Source: Cloacimonetes bacterium UBA6081 (GTDB taxonomy: Bacteria > Cloacimonadota > Cloacimonadia > Cloacimonadales > Cloacimonadaceae). From it: DNA of 64,000 nucleotides. Each line of letters starts with the position of its first letter. The stretch's first letter is position 1. Below the pieces are notes generated by a model, which was not told the DNA's origin, made no database searches, and saw nothing but the letters and a program-made list of their open reading frames with translations. Both the position numbers and the translations under genes were made by a program. Below are positions 7,832-16,753 of this stretch, in pieces. Location of the stretch: the NCBI GenBank assembly GCA_002428685.1, contig DIXL01000074.1, positions 6,886 through 70,885 on the forward strand, read 5' to 3'.

Positions 7832-8042
7832 TATTACAGCCACGGACATGGTTGCCTCCAAACCTACACATCAGCCTACCCTCCAAATCCTCCAAGCAGC
7901 GGAGCCGTCGCCTCCGACTCCGCTGAACCTTCCGGAAAACCCACAGCCTCCAAGCCAACAGCCCGACATGGTCAGTCCTCCGACCTCCGGGTCCCCGACG
8001 CCCGTCCCCCTGGGCGTCGGGGGGTTACCCGGTTATGCCTAA
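7824..8042 (+). CDS. Possible small proline-rich protein bridging the terminase genes
   Basis: This 72-aa ORF overlaps the end of the small subunit gene by 8 bp and the start of the large subunit gene by 8 bp (TATGCCTAA), an arrangement typical of coupled phage genes. The product is almost entirely Pro, Ser, Gln and Thr with no fold evident. Its 3' half encodes a strong DNA hairpin (7993-8022). There is no clear ribosome site. It may be a real linker peptide or merely an open frame through a structured leader. Confidence 0.4.
   Translation: MDNITATDMVASKPTHQPTLQILQAAEPSPPTPLNLPENPQPPSQQPDMVSPPTSGSPTPVPLGVGGLPGYA
7993..8022 (+). other. GC-rich perfect hairpin just upstream of the terminase large subunit start
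   Basis: Arms CCCCGACGCCC (7993-8003) and GGGCGTCGGGG (8012-8022) pair perfectly around an 8-base loop. The downstream arm ends 12 bp before the terminase ATG at 8035. No T run follows, so it is not an intrinsic terminator. It could attenuate translation or stabilise the late mRNA. Confidence 0.7.
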
Positions 8043-9588
8043 GAAGTTCATTCAGCGGCATAACAAGGCTCTGACGGAGATCGCATCCAAAACGATCTCC
8101 GTCTTGCCTTTTATAGACGATAATCCCGAAGCCAAGGCAGAGCGGATAAGACGCACCACTGCAGAAGGCTGGGATGCCTTCTCGTTCTTCTGCCATACCT
8201 ATTTCCCGCACATCTTCCCACTACCTTTTTGCCCAGCGCACGAGACTATGTTCGATGAGACTGATAAGAGCTCAGGTATCATCGCCATTACCGGTTTTCG
8301 TGGGCTGGGCAAAACGGTACTTATGGGAGTGGTCTATCCCGTCTGGAGGATCATCAAAGGTGAACGTTACGTGATCCATACCGCTGCAGACGTAGATCTG
8401 GTACAGGAGAGGACAGCCTTCACCCTGCACGAGCTGCAGAACAATAAGCGGCTCACTATGGACTATCCTGAGCTGCAGCCAGTGGATGCCTTTGATCTCG
8501 ACTTCTATCTCAAGAACAAGGCAAGGATCAGAGCCAGGAGTATCAAGCAGAGCCATAGAGGAACCATCAATCCCAAGACAGCTAAGCGGCCCGGGCTGAT
8601 TGTCTGTGATGATATCGACAAAGAAGAGAATATGGGTAACCAGTCCATCGGCAAGAGACGCATGGAGAAGATTACCCAGGAGCTTGCCGGAGCTCTCTCA
8701 CCCGAGGGGAATGGCAAGATCGTCTGGCTCGGTAACCTGGTACATCCCAATTACTCCATCTGCCAGTTTCAGGAGCTTATATTAGGCGATTTACGGGCAG
8801 ATAATCCAGAATTAGACGTTACCTACCAGATCGCATTAAAGACCCACCAAAAAGCGATATTGCGCTTCTCTCTCGAAGATATGCATGGCAAGTCCATCTG
8901 GGAGGAGCAATACCCCACTGCCACTCTTCCAAACCTGCGAGCCAAGTTCGGGCATACCGGCTATCAGCGAGAGATGCTTGGACAGCCTGTAATCGAAGGG
9001 AACATCTTCAAGAACCACTGGTTCACCAAGTATAGAACCTTACCTGAACCATCCCAGATGAAGCGAGTCTGGCTCTATGCCGATCCTGCCTGGGGAGAGA
9101 AGGGCTGCTACAAGGCTGTCATCTCCATAGGCTATGATGGTAATCGTTTCTATGTGATACATGTTTGGATACGTCAGACAGAGAACACCAAGTTCTTCAG
9201 ATACTACTATGATGCCTATCAGGAGTTGGATCGTATCTACAGAGTGAAAGCCAGAGCAGCCTGTGAAACCACTTACGGTCAGGCACGTATCCTTGCCGAC
9301 TTCGACAGGTGGGCTACTGATAACCATCTGCCTCCCATAAGTCATAGGATCAAGAGAATCGATAACAAAGATAACAAGAACCTGCGCATCGAGAGAACCG
9401 AGACCATCATCGAGACAGCCAAGATACTATTCCCTGAGGGACAGGATACGCCTACCCTCATCAGTCAGTTCCTCACTTATCCTGATGGCTATATCGATGG
9501 CTGTGATGCCCTGGCAGGATGCTTGGAACGCTTCTCCGAATACGACATTGGCAGGAATAGAGTGATAGTCCGGAGGTTCAGTTTCTGA
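8035..9588 (+). CDS. Phage terminase large subunit
   Basis: This 517-aa protein has an N-terminal ATPase with Walker A GFRGLGKT (about residues 87-94) and Walker B LIVCDDID (188-194). A C-terminal RNase H-like nuclease domain begins near LYADPAWGEKG, with later acidic positions at the end (YIDGCDALAG). The length and layout match Mu gp28-type large terminases. It would translocate DNA into the prohead and cut it; headful packaging with flanking host DNA is expected for transposable phages. It overlaps the F-like head gene by 1 bp. Confidence 0.93.
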   Translation: MPKKFIQRHNKALTEIASKTISVLPFIDDNPEAKAERIRRTTAEGWDAFSFFCHTYFPHIFPLPFCPAHETMFDETDKSSGIIAITGFRGLGKTVLMGVVYPVWRIIKGERYVIHTAADVDLVQERTAFTLHELQNNKRLTMDYPELQPVDAFDLDFYLKNKARIRARSIKQSHRGTINPKTAKRPGLIVCDDIDKEENMGNQSIGKRRMEKITQELAGALSPEGNGKIVWLGNLVHPNYSICQFQELILGDLRADNPELDVTYQIALKTHQKAILRFSLEDMHGKSIWEEQYPTATLPNLRAKFGHTGYQREMLGQPVIEGNIFKNHWFTKYRTLPEPSQMKRVWLYADPAWGEKGCYKAVISIGYDGNRFYVIHVWIRQTENTKFFRYYYDAYQELDRIYRVKARAACETTYGQARILADFDRWATDNHLPPISHRIKRIDNKDNKNLRIERTETIIETAKILFPEGQDTPTLISQFLTYPDGYIDGCDALAGCLERFSEYDIGRNRVIVRRFSF

Positions 9589-10466
9589 TGAACTACTATG
9601 ATCAGCTCATGCTGGAGTATTACCGGGTCCTGAACAATGCCTGGAAGACCGAGATCAGAGATGCTACACGACTTGCCATCCAGATGTTGAGTGACATGCC
9701 CCGAACCGAGAAGATCAATAATGACTCCATAGATAAGCTTATGGGCATCATTAATACTCAGTTGGGAGATGACTTCGCAGCACTGGTCAATGAGCCCACC
9801 AAAGCGATAATAGACCGCTGTGTGCGGCTAGGATTGCGGGACACCCAAGTGCAAGCGCCCACCAAGACCAGTATCGGGATATGGGGTATCGAAGATCAGC
9901 ATCTCTCATCTACAATCCAGAAGCAACAGTTGTTCTGGATCGGTAACCACTTTGATGCCGATATCCGGCAAAACTTCGCAGACAAACTTTCCAAAGCAAT
10001 CGAGCAGGGATATACCAGAGAGATGCTGGCTGATACACTCAAAGACCAGTTCAATGACATTGCCAACCGCTCATCCCACTACTGGCAGGGACTGGCAGAG
10101 CACACCGCCCTCCGCATAAGAGAGTTCGGAAGACTGCAGGGATATAAGAAGGCAAAAGCAAGATACTACAAGCTCGTGGTAATCTTGGATGACCGCACCA
10201 GTGACATTTGCCGGGCTCTGGCTGCCCAGGATAGGGTCTATCCCCTAAACGATGCGCTGGAAGTGATGGATAACCTCATGGCTCTGGATACTAAATCCAA
10301 CAGCCTGGATGATGCCCGGGAATACATCAAAGCACTTGCACCCTGGGTCAAAGACGATCAGATCGAATATGACTCAGAGATGAACCCGGTGGGAGTCTCA
10401 GGAGCGCATACTCCCTTCCCACCGTTTCATTGGAAGTGTAGGACGAGTACTACTTATTTTTACTGA
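9588..10466 (+). CDS. Minor head (head morphogenesis) protein, Mu F / SPP1 gp7-like
   Basis: This 292-aa protein has the C-terminal signature of the family: DDRTSDICRALAAQDRVYPL, then PFPPFHWKCRTSTT with His and Cys. The N-terminal two thirds is helical. Such proteins bind the portal and a few copies enter the capsid with the DNA. In most phages the gene follows the portal gene. Here it follows terminase directly, and portal lies 11 kb downstream beyond the cargo block. Confidence 0.88.
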   Translation: MNYYDQLMLEYYRVLNNAWKTEIRDATRLAIQMLSDMPRTEKINNDSIDKLMGIINTQLGDDFAALVNEPTKAIIDRCVRLGLRDTQVQAPTKTSIGIWGIEDQHLSSTIQKQQLFWIGNHFDADIRQNFADKLSKAIEQGYTREMLADTLKDQFNDIANRSSHYWQGLAEHTALRIREFGRLQGYKKAKARYYKLVVILDDRTSDICRALAAQDRVYPLNDALEVMDNLMALDTKSNSLDDAREYIKALAPWVKDDQIEYDSEMNPVGVSGAHTPFPPFHWKCRTSTTYFY

Positions 10467-10489
10467 TCAATTGATCTCTCAACTACAAA

Positions 10490-11620
10490 TCAAAGATGCT
10501 TGATAAAGCATCTTCTTCTTTTATGCTGTCTTTGTTCAAAGTATTTCCACTGTGCTTGTACTCTGTTATTACTCTCAAGTTCAGGATTACTTTCTGCTTT
10601 TATAAATTTGTTATCTATGTAGCTTTGAATCAGTTCTCTAAAAAGTAGGGAGTTTACTCCTTTATCTTGCAGGTCAGGTCGAACAGCAATAAGGTAAAGA
10701 TCTAAAGTCCTTTCATTTTTCAGGGCATCCATAATATGGTACAGACCAAAAGGGAAAAGTTTCCCTTTAGCTTTCTGAAAAGCTCTCGACAAGGAAGGGA
10801 AAGTTAATCCAAAAGCTGCAACTTTATCATTGCTATCAAGGACTATACTGATCAGTTTCGGGTTAGCTAAACTTATATATTGTTTAACGTACAGGTCGAT
10901 TTGTCTCTTAGTTAATGGAACAAATCCATATAAATCCTGATAAGCTAAATTTAATAACTCGAAGATATCGATAGCATAATACTTGATCTCTTTAATCTTG
11001 GAAGCGTGGAGAAGTCTCAATTTATTTTTTTTCAGAACAATCTGTGCAATCCGATCTATTTTCTCAGGAATCTTCTCAGGAATTCGTATTTCATATTCCA
11101 CCCAATCAGCATCTTTATTATAACCCAATTTGTTAAGGTGCATTGGATAATAAGGATAGTTATAGATAGTTGCTATATTACTTAATTCTTCAAAACCTTC
11201 AATCAGCATACCTTCAGGGTCCAAATCAGTAAATCCAAGAGGACCATGAACTTCATGCATACCGTTGGTCTTTGCCCAATTTTCAACCGCACTGAGAAGT
11301 GCTTTTGATACATCCTCATCATCAATGAAATCGATCCACCCGAAGCGACAGCTTTTCTTATGCCATATTTCATTGAAACTATGATTGATTATACCCGCAA
11401 TTCTTCCCACGATTTTCTTATTTCTATAAGCCAACCATAAGCTGACATCGCAGAATTCATAGGCGGGGTTATTGTCTTTATTAAAAAGTTTCATCTCATT
11501 TTTAATTAATTGGGGTACATGGTATTTGTTTCCTTTATAAAGCATATAAGGGAAACATATGAATTTCTTCAGATCTCTTCTGTTTATTACTTCTCTTACG
11601 ATAATATCAATTGCTACCAT
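10490..11620 (-). CDS. GNAT-superfamily acetyltransferase-like protein (cargo)
   Basis: This 376-aa protein belongs to a conserved family common in Bacteroidota-type genomes. It is recognisable from FPYMLYKGNKYHVPQLIKNE near the start, GPLGFTDLDPEGMLIEGFEE, YNYPYYP, and a GNAT-like C-terminal half (LIAVRPDLQDKGVNSLLF). It ends in YFEQRQHKRRRCFIKHL. The substrate is unknown. It is the last gene of the minus-strand cargo and overlaps fabH by 7 bp, so it probably works with that synthase. Base composition is A+T-richer than the flanking phage genes. Confidence 0.8.
   Translation of the reverse strand: MVAIDIIVREVINRRDLKKFICFPYMLYKGNKYHVPQLIKNEMKLFNKDNNPAYEFCDVSLWLAYRNKKIVGRIAGIINHSFNEIWHKKSCRFGWIDFIDDEDVSKALLSAVENWAKTNGMHEVHGPLGFTDLDPEGMLIEGFEELSNIATIYNYPYYPMHLNKLGYNKDADWVEYEIRIPEKIPEKIDRIAQIVLKKNKLRLLHASKIKEIKYYAIDIFELLNLAYQDLYGFVPLTKRQIDLYVKQYISLANPKLISIVLDSNDKVAAFGLTFPSLSRAFQKAKGKLFPFGLYHIMDALKNERTLDLYLIAVRPDLQDKGVNSLLFRELIQSYIDNKFIKAESNPELESNNRVQAQWKYFEQRQHKRRRCFIKHL
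10494..10524 (+). terminator. Candidate terminator after the F-like head gene
   Basis: A perfect 9-bp stem (AAGATGCTT / AAGCATCTT, loop GATA) is followed by the T-rich run TCTTCTTTTA on the + strand, 27 bp after the head gene stop. It overlaps the 3' end of the convergent cargo gene. If active, it separates late transcription before and after the cargo. Confidence 0.55.
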
Positions 11621-12606
11621 TTTATTACAATTGATCCCCAGGTTAATCCCGCACCGAAGGCAGTAAGCACGACAATATCTCCGTCTTTGATTTTGCCTTG
11701 AGAAATAGCTTCATCTAAAGCAATTGGTATTGAAGCTGCAGAGGTATTCCCATAATTTTCTATATTAATCATTACTTTGTCATCCGCAAGAGCTAGCTTT
11801 TTTGCAATTGCTTCTATTATTCGCTTGTTTGCCTGATGCGGGATTATAAAATCTATGTCGGATTTTTGTAATTTAGCATGATTTAATGCCCTTATCACGG
11901 AATGATACATCATCTTTGTTGCCTGTTTATAGACCTTTTTCCCATCCATTTTTAAGTATTGTTGTCTTTGATTCAGGTTACTACTCAAAATAGGACTTCT
12001 TGATCCCCCCGCAGGAATTTTCAGTAAATCCACTCCTGAGCCATCAGTACCCCAATCGAAGGAGAGGAGATTTCTGCCTTTAATATTCATTTTTAGAACC
12101 ATTGCCCCTGCTCCATCCCCAAACAGCACACAGGTATTTCTATCCGACCAATCAACAGATTTTGATAATACATCAGTTCCAATGATCATAGCTGTGTTGT
12201 AATTACAAGTTTTCATTAGTGATGCAGCCACAATTAATGCATAAATCGAACCCGAACATGCAGCAGATATATCAAAACAAACAGCATTTGTTAGTCCTAG
12301 TCTATGTTGTGTGACGCACGCTGTTGATGGTAATGGATAATCAGGTGATTGAGTTGCAATAATCAATAAATCAATTTCTTTGGAAGTAATACCAGCTTTC
12401 TTGAGAGCTATTGCTCCTGCTTTAATGGCAAGATCAGAAGTAGCTTCGGAATCTTTAACAATTCTTCTTTCTGTGATTCCAGTTCTTGTTCTTATCCAAT
12501 CATCTGTTGTATCCACTACTTTTTCTAAATCGAAATTCGTCATTATTCTATCCGGAACATAAAACCCTGTTCCTACTATACTGATATAATCAAAATATTT
12601 GAGCAT
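11614..12606 (-). CDS. fabH: 3-oxoacyl-ACP synthase III (FabH/KAS III-like, cargo)
   Basis: This 330-aa thiolase-fold enzyme has the full KAS III triad: Cys117 in SAACSGS, His257 in IPHQANKR and Asn287 in NYGNTSAAS. The start at 12606 has GGAGAT upstream. FabH condenses acyl-CoA primers with malonyl-ACP, and related enzymes build secondary lipids or signalling ketones. It is probably co-transcribed with the following GNAT-like gene. Within a phage it is most likely an envelope-lipid or small-molecule cargo enzyme; the exact substrate cannot be read from sequence. Confidence 0.9.
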   Translation of the reverse strand: MLKYFDYISIVGTGFYVPDRIMTNFDLEKVVDTTDDWIRTRTGITERRIVKDSEATSDLAIKAGAIALKKAGITSKEIDLLIIATQSPDYPLPSTACVTQHRLGLTNAVCFDISAACSGSIYALIVAASLMKTCNYNTAMIIGTDVLSKSVDWSDRNTCVLFGDGAGAMVLKMNIKGRNLLSFDWGTDGSGVDLLKIPAGGSRSPILSSNLNQRQQYLKMDGKKVYKQATKMMYHSVIRALNHAKLQKSDIDFIIPHQANKRIIEAIAKKLALADDKVMINIENYGNTSAASIPIALDEAISQGKIKDGDIVVLTAFGAGLTWGSIVIKW

Positions 12607-12733
12607 AATTTATCTCCAGCTAGCCACATCGTGGCAATCGAAATTCCACAATGTCATTACAATTTTTTTCAAACCAGTTCCGAATCACTTGACAGCATCT
12701 AGCGATTCCAATACACATTATCATCTATTGACC

Positions 12734-13321
12734 TCAGCCCTGAAGCATTCCCATTATCTGGATTAAATTCCAACCTATGAGAGATGTAAAGAGTGCATTA
12801 TACTCTTTGTTTATAACCCACTGTTTGTAAGACCAGTTATCAAATATTCTATTCCATGTTAAATGCCGTGGAATAATCAAACCCACATTGCTGACATAAT
12901 CATCCCAGCGTTTTCCATGAAGATCTCTCATATCACTTTCCTCTTTTTTAATGGTAGTAGGATATACAATTAGGAATAGTAATATGATGCCAATCCAACA
13001 AAATAGGTCATTAAGTAATAATCCAAAGCCTACTGCGACCTGAGCTGATCCGAGATAGAGAGGATGCCTCCATAAACTATAAGGGCCTGTTTCAGCTATG
13101 ATTCTTTTTTTGTGCACTATTCCAGCCGCCCATGATCGAATCACGTTGCCAAAAAGTATTGATAATGAGCCAATGATGCATAAGATTAAATCATAGTCTT
13201 GAGAGTGTGAGGTTGTTATTCCATTCAGCAGTAATTCGATTACACACACACCGAAGACAAAACGAGTGATGTTTAGTCTTTTTCTGGAGATAATGCGGAT
13301 CATAGTCTTAGACAGCATCAT
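12734..13321 (-). CDS. Isoprenylcysteine carboxyl methyltransferase-like membrane protein (cargo)
   Basis: The protein has 195 aa from ATG 13321 (AAGGGA just upstream); a TTG at 13348 is in frame. Several membrane helices surround the ICMT/PEMT-type core: GPYSLWRHPLYLGS for SAM binding, and EESDMRDLHGKRWDDY near the C-terminal side. Bacterial members methylate lipids or other small substrates in the inner membrane. It lies 30 bp after the PII-like gene of the efflux operon, so it is probably co-transcribed with the pump. The substrate is unknown. Confidence 0.8.
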   Translation of the reverse strand: MMLSKTMIRIISRKRLNITRFVFGVCVIELLLNGITTSHSQDYDLILCIIGSLSILFGNVIRSWAAGIVHKKRIIAETGPYSLWRHPLYLGSAQVAVGFGLLLNDLFCWIGIILLFLIVYPTTIKKEESDMRDLHGKRWDDYVSNVGLIIPRHLTWNRIFDNWSYKQWVINKEYNALFTSLIGWNLIQIMGMLQG

Positions 13322-13351
13322 TAATCCCTTATATTCAGATAGATTCAAAAA

Positions 13352-13657
13352 CTACAAAATCAGATTGGTTGAAGTTCGTGGTGATTCAAACCAATACACG
13401 TATTCAAGTTCGGACAAAGATTCCTGATTTATCCCAAGTATCAAGGTCTTTAGCTGTTTGGCTTCATCTTCTGTTACTATACTGATAATCATTGAATTAT
13501 AACCAGGCCATATAGCAGTGTCTAAACGAGGTTCACCTTGTGGGAACTTTCCTAAAACACGATCTACAATAAAGTAATTACTCAGTCCAAGCAGCGCAAT
13601 ATGTTGCACCATGTCGTCTAAATAGCTGATATCGCAACTGATAATAAAGGTATTCAT
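13352..13657 (-). CDS. Small PII-like/DUF3240-like protein of the efflux operon (cargo)
   Basis: This 101-aa protein overlaps the RND pump gene by 4 bp. It has alternating strand-helix character and begins MNTFIISCDISYLDDM. Small PII-fold proteins of the DUF3240 type are often encoded next to RND pumps in related operons. Assignment to that family is tentative. It may sense a ligand or regulate the pump. Confidence 0.62.
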   Translation of the reverse strand: MNTFIISCDISYLDDMVQHIALLGLSNYFIVDRVLGKFPQGEPRLDTAIWPGYNSMIISIVTEDEAKQLKTLILGINQESLSELEYVYWFESPRTSTNLIL

Positions 13658-16600
13658 ATAGTATCTCCATTTTTGTCTTTATGATGAGCGAAGTAATAAA
13701 AAAGAGGAATAAGGATTAAGGTAATGAGTGTTGATACAACTAGACCACCAATAACGGATATTCCTAAAGGACGCCAGATTTCAGAACCTAACCCTGTGCT
13801 GACTGCCATCGGTACCATACCGAAGATGGTTGTAAGAGATGTCATTAATACAGGTCTTAATCTCGATTTCCCAGCATTAATCAATGATTCCCTTAATTTC
13901 TGTCCTCTTGCTCTGAGAAGATTTGTATAATCGACCAACACGATACCATTATTCACCACGATCCCAAGCAGCATCACGATTCCGAAAAAACTGACGATGC
14001 TGAGCGTCACATTACCTGAAAGCAAAGCCCAAACTACACCGATTAATGCCATGGGAACCGCGAAGATAATGATAAATGGATCACGATAGGATCCGAATAA
14101 TGATGCCATGGTCATATAGACTAAAATCATTCCCAGCATAAAAAGCACCGTCAAATCCTTGAAGGTCTCTTTTTGGTCGGTGATTTGACCGCCGATTTCA
14201 ACATAGGTTCCAGAAGGCGTATCTATGTTCTGAATGGTCTTTTTCACTGTTTTAACAGCTTTGTTCAAAGAGATATGATAAATATCCGAGGTAATATACA
14301 CAACTCTCTGTTGAGATTCATGTTTGATTTCAGCGATACCCCTGCCTTCTTCAATTGTCGCAATCGAACCCAAAGCTACTGATTGACCGGTCAACGTATT
14401 GATGCTGATATTCTTCAACGTGTCGATATTATTCCTGAATTCCGGTGCATATCTTACAAAAATATCATAAGAGTCCCCCCGGTCTCTATACTCACTGGCA
14501 TCAGCCCCAAAAATGCTCTGCCGCAAAGTCATCCCAATGATGGCCGGATTTATTCCAAGGGCATTGGCTTTGTCCTTATCAACCATCACTCTGATTTCAG
14601 GCTTACCAGCATCAACCGATGAGCCAAGATTAACCAGAAAGGGCAAGCCCCGAAGCTTCTGTTCTACTTTTGCTGCGGTTATATCAAGATCATCTAAATT
14701 ATTACCGGTTATTTTCACTTCAATGGGTTTGATGTTGCCCAATAAAGCATCCAAAAGAATACTGCCACTGATTACATTTACCTTTTCGACCTCTGGAATC
14801 TGGCCAATTCTTTGTCTGATAATTTTAGCAATTTGTGCGGCGGAGCGTTTTCGATTTTCTGGTAAAACCAGCTTGGCACCGATCGTACTGATATTTATTC
14901 CCTCTTTGAAGCCGACTGAAGTTAAAAGACCCTTGTCTGTCTGACCAGATACGGAGTACATGGAACGTAACTCCGGGACCTCTTCCAAGAAGATCTGTTC
15001 GACCTTAGCCGCAACCCTGGCAGTTTCCTTGGCATTTACGCCTACATCCAGTTCTATTACGGCATTCAAATCGCCGGCATCAATACTCGGGATATATTCT
15101 GTTCCCAACGTGAAGCTTAAGGCCATCGTAACAAAGAAAACTGCGATAAAAGCCCCCAAGACAGGTTTCCGATGGTTAAGTGAGAAATTTAGTGCCGTTG
15201 AATATATGTTCCCTATCTTTTGGAGAATTCCTTCACACGCATTGTAAAACCTGTGATGCCTCCTCACTATCCCCTTCTCAGGTACTTTCAGAAGTTTCGA
15301 AGCCAGCATGGGAGTTAAAGTAAGCGCAGTAAATAATGATGCCATCAACGTTACTGTTGTCAACACGGCCAATTGTTTGAACATGATGCCGACAAGTCCG
15401 GACATAAAGATCATCGGTAAGAAAACTACCACCGTAGTCAAAGTGGAACCAGTTATGGCCATCCCCATTTCCCCGGTTCCAAATACTGCCGCCTCTTTTG
15501 GCCTGGTTCCGTTTTCAATATGACGGGTAATATTCTCCAATACTACTATGGCATTATCTACAACCATACCAATAGTTATGGCCAGAGAAATAAGGGAAAT
15601 AATATTGATAGTATAATGGGCGATTAGCATGAAGATGAATGCCGAAATAAGCGAGAAGGGAATGGTCATAATAATGATGATGCTGCTACGGAAGTCCTTA
15701 AGAAAAAACAGAACCACAATAATGACAAAGAATGCAGCATACAAGATGGAAGTGCTTAAATTGTTTATTGATCCTGATACCAATTCTGACATATCCATCA
15801 GCTCCGTAACTTTAACATCTTTTGGCAGCGAATTCTGAATTGCTTTAACTTCTTTTTTCACGGATTTGGCAACTGTTAAAGTATTGGCGTTTGACTGTTT
15901 CTGAACGAGCATGAGTACCGATTTTTCCCCAAAGGAATGGATATAGCAATCACTATTTTTCATCGTATCATGAACTGTGGCGACATCGCTAACGCGAATA
16001 ATGCGGCCATTAAAACTGGATATGGGCATTTGGGAAATTTCATTGATAGTGCCAAACTCCGCTGGCATTCGTACCGAAATTCCCATTTTGCCATCGTTAA
16101 TCGTCCCTGCAGGTATGGAAATATTCTGCATTTTCATGGCTTGCGCTATTTCCGAGGGAGTGAGATTATATGCCGCTAATTGGTAGGGATTACATTGCAC
16201 CACGATTTCCCGTTCCGGCTGACCGATGATAATGGTAGTTCCCACACCCGATAAGCGCTTGATACGATTGGATATTTGGTCATCACAAATCTTACTTAAG
16301 CCATTATAGTTTTCCACAGCTTCAATATTATATACTAAAACAGGCATCATGGAGCTTGTGAATTTATATATAATGGGGGTTTCTGCTTCCGAAGGAAGAT
16401 CTGTCTTGGAGAGTTCAATCAGATCCCTGATATTGTTTGATGCTTTATCAAGGTTTTCTCCCCAATTAAACTGCATCATGATGAATGATACGTTCTCCCG
16501 CGAATTTGATTTGATTGATTTAAGGTTACTTGCTGCAGATAAGTATGTTTCCAGTTTTTTTGAAACTTGCTCCTCTACTTCTTGAGCACTGGCCCCAGGG

Positions 16601-16752
16601 TAAATTGTCATGACCGTCAATGTAGGCAATTCGATATTCGGCATCACATCCTGGGGAAGCATAAAGAGAGAGACTAATCCGAATATCAGCATGGCTACAA
16701 ATACCATTGCGGTGAATACAGGATTTTTTACCGCTATCTGGGGTAAACGCAT
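13654..16752 (-). CDS. RND-family efflux pump inner-membrane protein (AcrB/HAE1-like, cargo)
   Basis: This 1032-aa full-length RND transporter has an N-terminal helix (PVFTAMVFVAMLIFGLVSL), two large periplasmic loops and twelve expected membrane helices in two repeats. The TM4 motif GMVVDNAIVVLENITRHIE carries the proton-relay Asp; the usual second Asp is Asn. The second half ends with GIVVNNGIVLVDYTNLLR and SRLRPVLMTSLTT. It sits between the adaptor (1-bp gap) and the PII-like gene (overlap), so the tripartite pump is encoded as one unit. By family it exports hydrophobic or amphipathic compounds with proton influx; the substrate is unknown. Confidence 0.95.
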   Translation of the reverse strand: MRLPQIAVKNPVFTAMVFVAMLIFGLVSLFMLPQDVMPNIELPTLTVMTIYPGASAQEVEEQVSKKLETYLSAASNLKSIKSNSRENVSFIMMQFNWGENLDKASNNIRDLIELSKTDLPSEAETPIIYKFTSSMMPVLVYNIEAVENYNGLSKICDDQISNRIKRLSGVGTTIIIGQPEREIVVQCNPYQLAAYNLTPSEIAQAMKMQNISIPAGTINDGKMGISVRMPAEFGTINEISQMPISSFNGRIIRVSDVATVHDTMKNSDCYIHSFGEKSVLMLVQKQSNANTLTVAKSVKKEVKAIQNSLPKDVKVTELMDMSELVSGSINNLSTSILYAAFFVIIVVLFFLKDFRSSIIIIMTIPFSLISAFIFMLIAHYTINIISLISLAITIGMVVDNAIVVLENITRHIENGTRPKEAAVFGTGEMGMAITGSTLTTVVVFLPMIFMSGLVGIMFKQLAVLTTVTLMASLFTALTLTPMLASKLLKVPEKGIVRRHHRFYNACEGILQKIGNIYSTALNFSLNHRKPVLGAFIAVFFVTMALSFTLGTEYIPSIDAGDLNAVIELDVGVNAKETARVAAKVEQIFLEEVPELRSMYSVSGQTDKGLLTSVGFKEGINISTIGAKLVLPENRKRSAAQIAKIIRQRIGQIPEVEKVNVISGSILLDALLGNIKPIEVKITGNNLDDLDITAAKVEQKLRGLPFLVNLGSSVDAGKPEIRVMVDKDKANALGINPAIIGMTLRQSIFGADASEYRDRGDSYDIFVRYAPEFRNNIDTLKNISINTLTGQSVALGSIATIEEGRGIAEIKHESQQRVVYITSDIYHISLNKAVKTVKKTIQNIDTPSGTYVEIGGQITDQKETFKDLTVLFMLGMILVYMTMASLFGSYRDPFIIIFAVPMALIGVVWALLSGNVTLSIVSFFGIVMLLGIVVNNGIVLVDYTNLLRARGQKLRESLINAGKSRLRPVLMTSLTTIFGMVPMAVSTGLGSEIWRPLGISVIGGLVVSTLITLILIPLFYYFAHHKDKNGDTI

Positions 16753-16753
16753 T

